A stretch of 26,230 bases of DNA from NCBI GenBank assembly GCA_934373295.1, contig CAKROK010000027.1:1-26230 (forward strand), written 5' to 3'. Origin of the DNA: an uncultured Christensenellaceae bacterium. GTDB taxonomy: Bacteria; Bacillota; Clostridia; Christensenellales; Christensenellaceae. Below the pieces are notes generated by a model that saw nothing but the letters and a program-made list of their open reading frames with translations, searched no databases and had not been told where the DNA came from. Of the stretch, positions 14,667 to 22,538 are shown piece by piece (position 1 is the first letter of the stretch; every line of letters begins with the position of its first letter). The translations under genes were made by a program, and so were the position numbers.

Positions 14667-16079
14667 ATGAAAAAGAGTAATTTAGGTCTCATAGGCCTTG
14701 CGGTGATGGGACAGAATCTCGTTTTAAATTTCGCCTCTCATGGTTTTAGCGTTTCGGTATACAACAGAAGTGCGAAAAAAACCGAGGAGTTCATGCGCGG
14801 GGATGCAAAAAAATTTGAAATAACGCCATGCTTCAGCCTTGCAGAGTTTGTTGACTCTCTCGAAAAACCCCGAAAGATAATGCTTATGGTTCAAGCGGGA
14901 GCGCCGGTCGATGCGGTGATTGAGCAGCTTATTCCTCTGGTCGAAAAGGGCGACCTTATAATAGACGGCGGAAACAGCTTTTATGAGGACACCGTCAGAC
15001 GAGAAGCGCGCCTTAAGGAACTGGGAATACATTTTTCCGGTACGGGAATATCCGGTGGCGAAGAGGGTGCGCTCAAAGGTGCGAGCATAATGCCGGGCGG
15101 AGATGAAGAAGCGTGGGAGATGGAAAAGCCGTTTTTAACTGCGGCGGCAGCGATAGCCGAGGGTGAGCCTTGCACGGTGCATATCGGGCCGGGCGGCGCA
15201 GGTCATTTTGTAAAAATGACGCATAACGGCATAGAATATGCGGATATCCAGCTTATAAACGAAGCGTATATGATAATGCGCGATCTTTTGGGATTAAATG
15301 CACAGGACATTCATGATGTATTTTCAGATTGGAATAAGGGCGAGCTGAATTCCTATCTTATAGAGATAACGGAAAACATCTTTACAAAAAAAGATGACAA
15401 GGGCGAGGGATATCTTGTCGATAAGATTTTAGATACTGCAGGACAAAAAGGCACGGGCATATGGACGTCTATCGCGGCACTAAATTTAGGCGTATGCGCT
15501 CCTACAGTAACGGAGTCCGTCTATGCGCGGGTAATATCAGCTGCGCGAGACGAAAGACTTTACTTCTCAAAACTTATAAATGCGCCAGAGACTGATGAAT
15601 CGATAGATAGGGAGAAGATACTTTCAGCGGCTAAAAATGCACTCTATTTGAGCAAAATATGCGCTTATGCACAAGGGTTTGAGCTTTTGACGGCGGCATC
15701 GCGTGAATACGATTGGGGGCTTGATCTGGGTAAGATCGCACTTATATGGAGGGGCGGCTGCATAATCCGCGCACAGTTCTTAAATAGGATAAGCGAGGCA
15801 TATAAGAGAAATCCAAAGCTTCAAAACATAATAGAGGATGATTATTTCCTGACGAGCATCAATGCACATATGGAGGATTTAAGATACATCGTGTCACTTT
15901 GCGCAAAGACGGGAGTGAGCGTACCTTGCTTCTCATCTGCGCTAAGTTATCTTGACAGTCTGCGGTGTGCGAGACTGGGCGCGAATTTGCTCCAGGCGCA
16001 GAGGGACTACTTTGGAGCACACACTTATAAAAGAATTGATATGGACGGAGTGTTCCATACGGAATGGATAAACAAATAA
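14667..16079 (+). CDS. gntZ: 6-phosphogluconate dehydrogenase, decarboxylating
   Basis: 470-residue enzyme that oxidises 6-phosphogluconate to ribulose-5-phosphate, CO2 and NAD(P)H. Signatures in order: LGLIGLAVMGQNLVLNFASHG for the cofactor with NRS after the second strand, GGNSFYEDTVRR, GTGISGGEEGALKG, GAGHFVKMTHNGIEYADIQ with the catalytic Lys, RAQFLNRI, and the C-terminal HTYKRIDMDGVFHTEW that contacts substrate. Length and features match the GntZ/Gnd long form. CGGAGG ribosome site, 12 bases after kdgA. Placed with a gluconokinase-like gene in the same operon, it resembles the Bacillus gnt arrangement and points to gluconate entering the pentose phosphate pathway. Confidence 0.93.
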   Translation: MKKSNLGLIGLAVMGQNLVLNFASHGFSVSVYNRSAKKTEEFMRGDAKKFEITPCFSLAEFVDSLEKPRKIMLMVQAGAPVDAVIEQLIPLVEKGDLIIDGGNSFYEDTVRREARLKELGIHFSGTGISGGEEGALKGASIMPGGDEEAWEMEKPFLTAAAAIAEGEPCTVHIGPGGAGHFVKMTHNGIEYADIQLINEAYMIMRDLLGLNAQDIHDVFSDWNKGELNSYLIEITENIFTKKDDKGEGYLVDKILDTAGQKGTGIWTSIAALNLGVCAPTVTESVYARVISAARDERLYFSKLINAPETDESIDREKILSAAKNALYLSKICAYAQGFELLTAASREYDWGLDLGKIALIWRGGCIIRAQFLNRISEAYKRNPKLQNIIEDDYFLTSINAHMEDLRYIVSLCAKTGVSVPCFSSALSYLDSLRCARLGANLLQAQRDYFGAHTYKRIDMDGVFHTEWINK

Positions 16080-16093
16080 GGAGGTCTAATAAC

Positions 16094-16912
16094 ATGAAAA
16101 AGCCTAATTTTGACATTAGCGGAAAGATTTTTGCAATAACGGGAGCCTCGGGAGTATTGTGCGGTGAAATGGCTAGGGAAATAGCTGCGTGCGGCGCAAA
16201 AGTGGCTATTTTGGACATGAATACGGATGCCGGCAAGATCGTTGAGGACGATATAACTAAAAACGGCGGAGAGGCGATGACGGTATTTTGCAATGTTCTC
16301 AAAAAAGAAAGCATTGAAGAGGCGTGCGAAAAGGTTGTCGCTGCTTATGGAAGAGTGGATGTGCTCATAAATGGTGCAGGCGGAGCGAAAAAGACGGCTA
16401 CATGCACACCTGAACGCAGCTTCTTTGATATCACTGATGACGCTCTAAACGATACGATGAGCCTGAACTTTACGGGAACAGTGCTATGTTCACAGGTTTT
16501 TGGCAAGCAGATGGAAAAGCAAGATAGTGGCTGCATAATAAACATAGCGTCCATGTCTGCGGTACATCCTCTTACAAATGCGGTGGCCTACAGTGCTGCG
16601 AAGGCATCTGTATTGAACTTTACGGAGTGGCTTGCGACGTATATGAGCCTTAACGTATCAAAGAACATAAGAGTCAATGCGATAGCTCCGGGATTTTTAA
16701 TAGGAAATCAGAACAGATTCTTATTAATAGATGAAAAAACAGGCGAATCCACTCCCAGGGGTGCGCATATTTTAAACCAGACTCCCATGGGAAGATACGG
16801 CACAGCTGATGAGCTGGTAGGCGCGGTGGTATTTTTAGCAAGTGAGGCGGCATCATTTATTACAGGCAGCATGATACCCATAGATGGCGGCTTCCTTGTA
16901 TACTCAATATAA
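16094..16912 (+). CDS. uxuB: SDR oxidoreductase, D-mannonate/fructuronate reductase type
   Basis: 272-residue short-chain dehydrogenase. Cofactor motif TGASGVLCGEMA near residues 16-27, INGAGG, catalytic Ser in NIASMSAVHP and YSAAK (Tyr-x-x-x-Lys). The stretch VNAIAPGFLIGNQNRFLLID followed by EKTGESTPRG and the end PIDGGFLVYSI are typical of the SDR-type fructuronate reductase (YjmF/UxuB) family, so the likely reaction is D-fructuronate plus NADH to D-mannonate. It would follow UxaE. The open frame starts at 16064, but the ATG at 16094 has an AGGAGG site and clears the gnd stop. Other sugar-acid substrates, such as 5-ketogluconate, are possible. Confidence 0.85.
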   Translation: MKKPNFDISGKIFAITGASGVLCGEMAREIAACGAKVAILDMNTDAGKIVEDDITKNGGEAMTVFCNVLKKESIEEACEKVVAAYGRVDVLINGAGGAKKTATCTPERSFFDITDDALNDTMSLNFTGTVLCSQVFGKQMEKQDSGCIINIASMSAVHPLTNAVAYSAAKASVLNFTEWLATYMSLNVSKNIRVNAIAPGFLIGNQNRFLLIDEKTGESTPRGAHILNQTPMGRYGTADELVGAVVFLASEAASFITGSMIPIDGGFLVYSI

Positions 16913-16918
16913 AAGAAT

Positions 16919-18346
16919 ATGAAAATACTTGCACTTGAGCAGAGCACTTCATCTGCAAAGGCGCTGCTATACGACACATCGCAAAGGCGTGTATTATCCG
17001 TCGTGACCAAACAATACAATGCTGATATATGTGACGTATATACTCAGGATGCGCGCGGCATATTCGATTGCCTTATGTGCGCGGCAAACGAGCTTTTGGA
17101 CGTTGTGGGGAGGGATGTTGATGCGATTTCGCTTTCTTCCATATGGCCCTGCTTGTTATTGCTCGACAAAAACGGACAGCCACTCACGCGCGTAATAACT
17201 TGGGCGGATACGAGCTGTGCGCCAACAGTTAAAAGATATAAACACCTTGCAGCGGAAGTATATGCCAGGACGGGATGCACCGTACACAGTATATACGGGA
17301 TTTGGAAGTATATGCATCTGAAACGCACTTGCCCCGAACTGATAAAAAAGATAGGCACAGTGACAAACCAGGGCGGATTTTTAGCCTATGAGATGACTGG
17401 ACAGAATATATGCACCGCATCAATGGCATCCGCAAATGGCTTTTTAAACATGCATACTCTAAAGTGGGATTTTGAATCTCTTGAGCTTGCGGGGATAACA
17501 GCAGATATGCTTCCGCGCCTTTGTGAGGCGGATGAGATTTTACCGCTGTGTGAGAGTGCTGCTGCTCGACTCGGGCTGAAGGCGGGCCTGCCTGTAATAC
17601 CGGGTGGAGGAGACGGAGCGCTAAATCAGCTTGGCTCAGGTGCGGTCCAGAGGGGTGCTATGACGTTCTCTGTAGGTACGAGCGCGGCAATACGCATGTC
17701 ATGTCCAAGTGCATACACAGATGATGAGAGCTTGTGGTGTTATTATCTTACAGATGGTATACGCCTTGCAGGCGCGGCGACAAGTGGCGCATGCAGCTGC
17801 ATAAACTGGTTTAAAGACAAGCTGTTTATGGGCAAATTAAGCTTCGATGAACTCGAAAATGCACTTTTGAATGCAGATAAATCAGATGCGCCTGTGTTCC
17901 TTCCGTTTTTATTCGGAGAGCGTTGTCCGGGCTGGGACGATCAAAGAAGGGGTGGCTTCTATGAACTTGACGGTACTCATGGCGTAGGTGAAATGTATTA
18001 CTCCGTTTTAGAGGGAGTGCTGTTTAATGTGTACCAATGCTATGAAAAACTTATTGCTCGGGTGGGTGAACCGGAGCATATAGTAATATCCGGAGGGATA
18101 ACACATTCCTCTGTATGGCTCAAAATGGCGGCGGATATCTTTAAAAAGCCATTGCTGGTGAGTGGAGAAGAGCACGCTTCTACGATGGGTGCTGTCGTAC
18201 TCGCAATGAAAGCGCTTGGGGCAATATCGTCTTTTGAAGAATATACTGCGCCGGTAAAGGAAAGTATAGAGCCGGATTCTGCAATGTGTACGCACTATGA
18301 TAGAAGATACGAAAGATATCTGAATACATATAACAGCGAGGTTTAA
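16919..18346 (+). CDS. gntK: FGGY carbohydrate kinase, gluconokinase-like
   Basis: 475-residue FGGY kinase. The actin-like ATPase folds show ITWADT (about 93-98), catalytic Asp232 in PGGGDGALNQLG, FSVGTSAAIR, and FLFGERCPGWDDQRRGGF followed by HIVISGGITHSSVW. The GERxPGWD and GDGALxxLG strings are characteristic of FGGY gluconokinases rather than xylulokinases or glycerol kinases. The phosphate-1 loop is unusual, ALEQSTSSAKA where most relatives have DxGTTS. It starts 6 bases after the SDR stop with little Shine-Dalgarno signal, suggesting translational coupling. Its product would be 6-phosphogluconate for the dehydrogenase two genes upstream. Another aldonate could be the substrate. Confidence 0.82.
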   Translation: MKILALEQSTSSAKALLYDTSQRRVLSVVTKQYNADICDVYTQDARGIFDCLMCAANELLDVVGRDVDAISLSSIWPCLLLLDKNGQPLTRVITWADTSCAPTVKRYKHLAAEVYARTGCTVHSIYGIWKYMHLKRTCPELIKKIGTVTNQGGFLAYEMTGQNICTASMASANGFLNMHTLKWDFESLELAGITADMLPRLCEADEILPLCESAAARLGLKAGLPVIPGGGDGALNQLGSGAVQRGAMTFSVGTSAAIRMSCPSAYTDDESLWCYYLTDGIRLAGAATSGACSCINWFKDKLFMGKLSFDELENALLNADKSDAPVFLPFLFGERCPGWDDQRRGGFYELDGTHGVGEMYYSVLEGVLFNVYQCYEKLIARVGEPEHIVISGGITHSSVWLKMAADIFKKPLLVSGEEHASTMGAVVLAMKALGAISSFEEYTAPVKESIEPDSAMCTHYDRRYERYLNTYNSEV

Positions 18347-18347
18347 C

Positions 18348-19628
18348 ATGAAACAGACGCAAAGCTTTATTTCCGAGTCGTTTTTTGATAACGACCAAAT
18401 ATTCGATATTGTAAAGAAGGCGGTTTTCCCTGAGCTTAACGGCAAAAAAAAGATATTGCTCATTCCGCCCGATATAACTAGATTTTATTCAAAGGCGGGG
18501 CTGATAGCGGGATATATATACGAACACTTTAAAGATAAGGCGCAGGTGGATATAATTCCCGCGCTGGGCAGTCATTTAAGAATGTCGGATGAGGAGCACG
18601 AAAAGCTGTTTGGAAGAGTAATTCCGCCTGAACGGATTCTGCATCATGATTGGCGGACGGATGTTGTGAGCATAGGAAAAGTACCCGCGCAGCTAGTGAG
18701 TGACGTATCTGAAGGAAAGCTATGCGAGGATATCAATATATACTTAAATCACCTATTGCTTGACGGAGGTTACGACTATATACTCTCGCTCGGTCAGGTC
18801 GTACCGCATGAAGTAGTAGGCATGGCGAACTATTCAAAGAATATTTTTGTCGGTCTGGGAGGTGCATCCATGATAGACGCGACTCATTATTTAAGCGCGA
18901 TATATGGTATGGAACGCATAATGGGCAGAGACAAGACACCGGTAAGGCAGGTGTTCGACTATGCAGAAAATGTTCTTAGAGAATCAGGAGTTACGATAAA
19001 CTATCTGCTTACAATAGTATCGCGTTTCGGCGAAAAAAACGAGGTAAACGGGATTTTCTTCGGGAGCGAACGCGATGTATTTACGCAGGCGGCGAAAATG
19101 TCTCAAAAATATAATTTGACGCTTGTAGACAAGCCCTTTAAAAAGGTTGTGGTTTATCTTGAACCGGAGGAATTCCGCAGCACGTGGGTGGGGAATAAGG
19201 CGGTATACCGTACACGTATGGCGATAGCGGACGGCGGAGAACTTATAATACTCGCACCCGGCGTAAGAACGCTGGGAGAAGATGAGACTATTAATGGATT
19301 GCTTAAAAAGTATGGCTACCACAGCACGGAGGAGACACTTGAAACTATGTCGCGTGCGGAGGGCGCAGATCTGAGGAATAACCGCAGCGTCGCAGCGCAC
19401 ATAATACACGGGGTTTCTGACGGACGTTTTAAAATCACTTATGCGTTCAAGGAACTTGACTACAGCTTGCGCAAAGCATCGAATGTCAACTGGGTCGAAT
19501 ACGATGAAATTAAAGAAAAATATGATTATGAAAAGCTGAAAGATGGGTACAACATTGTGGATGGAGAAGAAATATATTATATTTCTAACCCGGCGCTCGG
19601 TCTTTGGGCAGACAGCTCGAAGTTTTAA
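18348..19628 (+). CDS. LarA-family nickel-pincer 2-hydroxyacid racemase/epimerase
   Basis: 426-residue protein of the lactate racemase LarA family (PF09861 N-terminal domain), close to the 424 residues of Lactobacillus LarA. It has a DITR motif (Asp42, Arg45), GSH with His76, and His154, Lys164 and His180, whose 10- and 16-residue spacings equal those of LarA His174, Lys184 and His200, the cofactor-binding and catalytic positions. The enzyme should therefore hold the Ni-pincer nucleotide on Lys164, which needs LarB, LarC and LarE; none is encoded in the window. Homologues include racemases for lactate, malate and phenyllactate and a D-gluconate 2-epimerase. Between gluconokinase and an SDR that makes mannonate, interconversion of D-mannonate and D-gluconate is the most coherent role. 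Start one base past the kinase stop with a GAGG site. Confidence 0.8.
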   Translation: MKQTQSFISESFFDNDQIFDIVKKAVFPELNGKKKILLIPPDITRFYSKAGLIAGYIYEHFKDKAQVDIIPALGSHLRMSDEEHEKLFGRVIPPERILHHDWRTDVVSIGKVPAQLVSDVSEGKLCEDINIYLNHLLLDGGYDYILSLGQVVPHEVVGMANYSKNIFVGLGGASMIDATHYLSAIYGMERIMGRDKTPVRQVFDYAENVLRESGVTINYLLTIVSRFGEKNEVNGIFFGSERDVFTQAAKMSQKYNLTLVDKPFKKVVVYLEPEEFRSTWVGNKAVYRTRMAIADGGELIILAPGVRTLGEDETINGLLKKYGYHSTEETLETMSRAEGADLRNNRSVAAHIIHGVSDGRFKITYAFKELDYSLRKASNVNWVEYDEIKEKYDYEKLKDGYNIVDGEEIYYISNPALGLWADSSKF

Positions 19629-19630
19629 GT

Positions 19631-19670
19631 AAAAATAAAGCGGCGATTGTGTATCGTCGCTTTATTTTTT
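19631..19670. terminator. Bidirectional terminator between larA-like gene and iolJ
   Basis: Arms 19632-19647 and 19653-19668 (16 bp with one G-T pair), with A-rich left and T-rich right flanks, placed between two convergent genes. Confidence 0.85.
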
Positions 19671-19682
19671 ATGCTTTATTTT

Positions 19683-20510
19683 CTATTTTGCATCTAACAA
19701 ACGCATCTTGAGCAGAGCTTCCTCATATACTGCGGGCATACATTTTTTGAACATCTCAACTCTGTCGAAAATCTTGTCGTCCTCTGCCAATATCTGCCTT
19801 AAAGTATTGCCGAATTTAAGACGCAGGCATGTGCCGAGGTTTATTTTCTTTACACCATGTTTGGCAAGCATTGTGAGTTCATCGTTTTTAACACTGGTCG
19901 AGCCGTGAATTACAAGCGGTACATTTACGGCTGCGTGGATTTTGTCCAGACGATCAAATTGAAGATGAGCATCTTGAACGACCTGCCTGTGCAAAGTTCC
20001 TACAGATACCGCCATTGCATCGACTAACGTGTCATTATAGAATTTAAGCGCTTCATCCGGCTCGGTATATACAGTCTTTGCGAAAACTGCGGGATCTGAA
20101 TAACCCACAGAACCTATCTCTGCTTCAACGGAAACCCCTTGTGAATGAGCGAGAGCACACGCAGCACGTGTCAATCTAACATTTTCTGCATATGGGAGCT
20201 GCGAGCCATCAAACATCACAGAGGTAAACCCACATTCTATTGCAAGCGAAATGTCGCCAATTGATGTGGAATGATCGAGATGTACACACACGGGGACGTT
20301 CGCTCTTTTTGCCATTGCTAAAAGCAGTGGCGCAATGATCGGAATAGGCGTATGGTCTATAGCGACTTTGTTTGCCATAAGTATCACTGGGTCTTTGAGC
20401 TCCTCTGCGGCATCGATGACGGCTTGGGCATCTTCAAAGCCGAATACGTTAAATCCTGCAACGCATTTTTGCGGATATTCGCTGAAAATCTGATTTAAAT
20501 TTACAAGCAT
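19683..20510 (-). CDS. iolJ: Class II aldolase, IolJ-like
   Basis: 275-residue zinc-dependent class II aldolase of the fructose-bisphosphate/tagatose-bisphosphate/IolJ group. Visible: CVHLDHS (Asp79, His80), EAEIGSVG with the second-metal Glu, VSVGTLHRQ (His174) and VIHGSTS (His202), where the usual string is HGGSG or HGASG. The closing NLGTCLR corresponds to the phosphate-binding loop. IolJ splits 2-deoxy-5-keto-gluconate-6-phosphate into DHAP and malonate semialdehyde. The pairing with an IolC-like kinase (11 bases upstream, same operon) favours this, and MmsA could take the semialdehyde. The HGSTS change leaves room for another keto-sugar phosphate. Start ATG with AAGGTGG overlapping the iolC stop. 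Confidence 0.8.
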   Translation of the reverse strand: MLVNLNQIFSEYPQKCVAGFNVFGFEDAQAVIDAAEELKDPVILMANKVAIDHTPIPIIAPLLLAMAKRANVPVCVHLDHSTSIGDISLAIECGFTSVMFDGSQLPYAENVRLTRAACALAHSQGVSVEAEIGSVGYSDPAVFAKTVYTEPDEALKFYNDTLVDAMAVSVGTLHRQVVQDAHLQFDRLDKIHAAVNVPLVIHGSTSVKNDELTMLAKHGVKKINLGTCLRLKFGNTLRQILAEDDKIFDRVEMFKKCMPAVYEEALLKMRLLDAK

Positions 20511-20521
20511 ATCAGGCCACC

Positions 20522-21541
20522 TTAAAACTCACTGACCATTTGACCATGAGCGGCTACTGCGGATTGCTCGAAATCAATTAATGTTTGCATGTTAGGCATA
20601 TCTGCGGAGCAGCTCTTGCTCGCTACAAGCATTGCTGCACATGCGCTTGCTAAAGATAGCGCTTCGGTATAGCTTTTGCCATCGATAATGCTGGTCAAAA
20701 AAGCTGCAGCATAGCCGTCTCCGCCGCCGAAAGATTTTAAAAGCTTCACGGGGAAAGGCTTTACCAGGTATTTGCTGCCATCGATTATAAACGCATTTGA
20801 GCCGTTTTTGCCATGCTTTATGACAATGACCTTTGCGCTTCTTGCCATCCAGTATTTTGCACTGATCTCATCGTCTTCGTTTTGGGGAATGCAAAGGCTT
20901 TCCGTAAGCGTCATTTCCTCGCGCGAGCAGAGTATGATGTCGCTCTGTGCAGCAAGCAAGGAATAATAGACGGCTATTTCGTCTTTGCTTTTCCAGTTTT
21001 GAGGACGATAATCGATATCGAAGATGATTGGGGTACCCAGCCGCTTTGCGATAGCTGCTGCCTTAAATGCGGCCTCCCTGGAGGGGGAAGCGGACAGCGC
21101 TGTACCGCTGATAAGCAGCGCCTTTGTTTGGGAAAGATACTCTTCGTCAACGTCTTTTGGATCAAGCATGAGATCGGCGACGCCGTTTCTGTACATCATT
21201 ATGCTGCTCTCTGTTTCGCTTAATATTTCAGTTATTGCAAGGCCAAGGTTTTCTTCTCCTGTTGTGCGCGTGACATGTGAGGTGTCTATGCCCTCGTTTT
21301 TAAAGTAGTTTGTGACGAAATCGCCAAACTGATCGTTTGAAACTTTTCCTATAAATCCGACTTTTTTGCCTAATCTGGCCATGCCCACTGCTATATTAGC
21401 CGGGGAGCCGCCTAGGTATCGGTTAAAGGTGTCAACCTCTGCTGTGGATTTATAGTATCCGTCAGCAGTTGGATTAAGGTCGATACAGACTCTTCCGAGA
21501 AGGATCATATCGTACTTTTTGCTTTGATCGAATTTAATCAT
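20522..21541 (-). CDS. iolC: 5-dehydro-2-deoxygluconokinase-like PfkB kinase
   Basis: 339-residue ribokinase-fold (PfkB) sugar kinase. N-terminal GRVCIDLNP and YLGGSPANIAVGMARLG, MMYRNGVADLML, FDIDYRPQNW and ASKSCSADMP are hallmark strings of IolC rather than KDG kinase (which has NLRP or NIRP at the matching place). The anion-hole/catalytic motif near Asp275 is GGGDGYA instead of the usual GAGDAFA. The expected reaction is ATP-dependent 6-phosphorylation of 5-dehydro-2-deoxy-D-gluconate. AAGGAGGG precedes the ATG at a long spacing of about 14 bases. First gene of a two-gene operon, divergent from the DeoR gene. Enzymes that would make its standard substrate (IolE, IolD, IolB) are not in the window. 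Confidence 0.82.
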   Translation of the reverse strand: MIKFDQSKKYDMILLGRVCIDLNPTADGYYKSTAEVDTFNRYLGGSPANIAVGMARLGKKVGFIGKVSNDQFGDFVTNYFKNEGIDTSHVTRTTGEENLGLAITEILSETESSIMMYRNGVADLMLDPKDVDEEYLSQTKALLISGTALSASPSREAAFKAAAIAKRLGTPIIFDIDYRPQNWKSKDEIAVYYSLLAAQSDIILCSREEMTLTESLCIPQNEDDEISAKYWMARSAKVIVIKHGKNGSNAFIIDGSKYLVKPFPVKLLKSFGGGDGYAAAFLTSIIDGKSYTEALSLASACAAMLVASKSCSADMPNMQTLIDFEQSAVAAHGQMVSEF

Positions 21542-21620
21542 GCTAAAATAAATCCCTCCTTGTAAATGGAATGGTTAAATAATTAGTAAGTTTTAGTTAA
21601 GTTATAGATTTTACAATATA

Positions 21621-21649
21621 AAAATACCATATTTGGCGCAGGAAGTCAA
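21621..21649 (-). promoter_or_regulatory. iolCJ promoter with spacer motif
   Basis: On the minus strand, TTGACT (21644-21649), a 17-base spacer and TATTTT (21621-21626). The spacer ends in GCGCCAAATATGG, which is the reverse complement, with one change, of CCATATTGGGCGC in the iolN promoter spacer. Confidence 0.6.
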
Positions 21650-21687
21650 TATGCAACAATAGAATCATATAAGTTTTTTATTATGTA

Positions 21688-21716
21688 TTGAAAAAACCAA
21701 GATGAAGGTATATAAT
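21688..21716 (+). promoter_or_regulatory. deoR-uxaE promoter
   Basis: TTGAAA (21688-21693), a 17-base spacer and TATAAT (21711-21716), about 22 bases before the start codon. Confidence 0.75.
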
Positions 21717-21744
21717 AAATGTTAGTAAAGAAAAGAGAGGTTTT

Positions 21745-22503
21745 ATGATGAGACAGACAAGGCTTAACGAGATGAATAAATACATAATGGAGAAGAGCGC
21801 GGTTTCTTATGAAGAAATGTGCCAAAAGTTTGGTATTTCAATAAACACTGCGAGACGGGATATTGACACGCTTGCGGCAGAGGGTAGTATTGTAAAGACC
21901 TATGGCGGCGCTGCGGTTAATAAAAACACAGGCCTTGTCTCATATAACGAAAGGCATATTTCTAATATTTCTGATAAGACGATGATAGCTAAAGAAGCGG
22001 CGAAACTGCTTGAGGATGGGGATATCGTTTTTTTTGATTCGGGCACGACCGTTCCGATGGTCTTAGAACATGTCGGGGATATGCGTTTAACTGTGATAAC
22101 GGCGAGTTTCGATGTGCTTGTGAAGGGATTTGAACGTAGAAATATAGACATTTATTCTATGCCCGGGCGCTTAAACCGCGAAACGAATTCGTTTCAAGAG
22201 ATTGGGATTTCAAAGCATCTCATGAGCTTTAATATCAACAAGGCGTTTATGTCAGCATCGGGTTACAGCATAAATGGCGGAGTAACGACATCTGCTCCGT
22301 GGGAATATCAGATTAAGAAGGCGGTTCTTTCGAAGGAAGCAGATAAGTATTTGCTCATAGACAAAAGTAAATTTGATCGTACACAAATGTTCAAATATGC
22401 AGATGCGGGTGACTTTAACTATATTATCACATCTGCCAAACCAGAGGACAAATACCTTGATTTTTTTGAAGAAAACAATATCGATTTGATCATATCTGAT
22501 TAA
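21745..22503 (+). CDS. DeoR-family transcriptional regulator
   Basis: 252-residue DeoR repressor. N-terminal helix-turn-helix at about residues 6-55 (SYEEMCQKFGISINTARRDIDTLAAEGSIVKTYGGA), then the sugar-phosphate sensing domain with DGDIVFFDSGTTVPMVLEH and the C-terminal VDKSKFD-like LLIDKSKFDRTQMF. B. subtilis IolR is of the same family and responds to 2-deoxy-5-keto-gluconate-6-phosphate, the IolC product. Being divergent from iolC, this is the best candidate regulator of the island. Two adjacent ATGs (21745 and 21748) follow AGAGAGG; the second has the better spacing. It leads into uxaE 35 bases downstream. Confidence 0.88.
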   Translation: MMRQTRLNEMNKYIMEKSAVSYEEMCQKFGISINTARRDIDTLAAEGSIVKTYGGAAVNKNTGLVSYNERHISNISDKTMIAKEAAKLLEDGDIVFFDSGTTVPMVLEHVGDMRLTVITASFDVLVKGFERRNIDIYSMPGRLNRETNSFQEIGISKHLMSFNINKAFMSASGYSINGGVTTSAPWEYQIKKAVLSKEADKYLLIDKSKFDRTQMFKYADAGDFNYIITSAKPEDKYLDFFEENNIDLIISD

Positions 22504-22538
22504 GTCGTATAATTATTAAAAATTAAAGGAGGAAGAAA

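Noticed and set aside
16919..18346. Xylulokinase or glycerol kinase
   Set aside because: GDGALNQLG and GERCPGWDDQRRG are gluconokinase-type strings, and 6-phosphogluconate dehydrogenase is in the same operon.
18348..19628. Plain lactate racemase
   Set aside because: The cofactor residues match, but the operon is about six-carbon sugar acids and the sequence around the pincer lysine is atypical for lactate racemases.
20522..21541. KDG kinase (KdgK) as the identity of the PfkB kinase
   Set aside because: FDIDYRPQNW, MMYRNGVADL and SCSADMP are IolC-type; a KDG-kinase side role remains possible but is not the best name.
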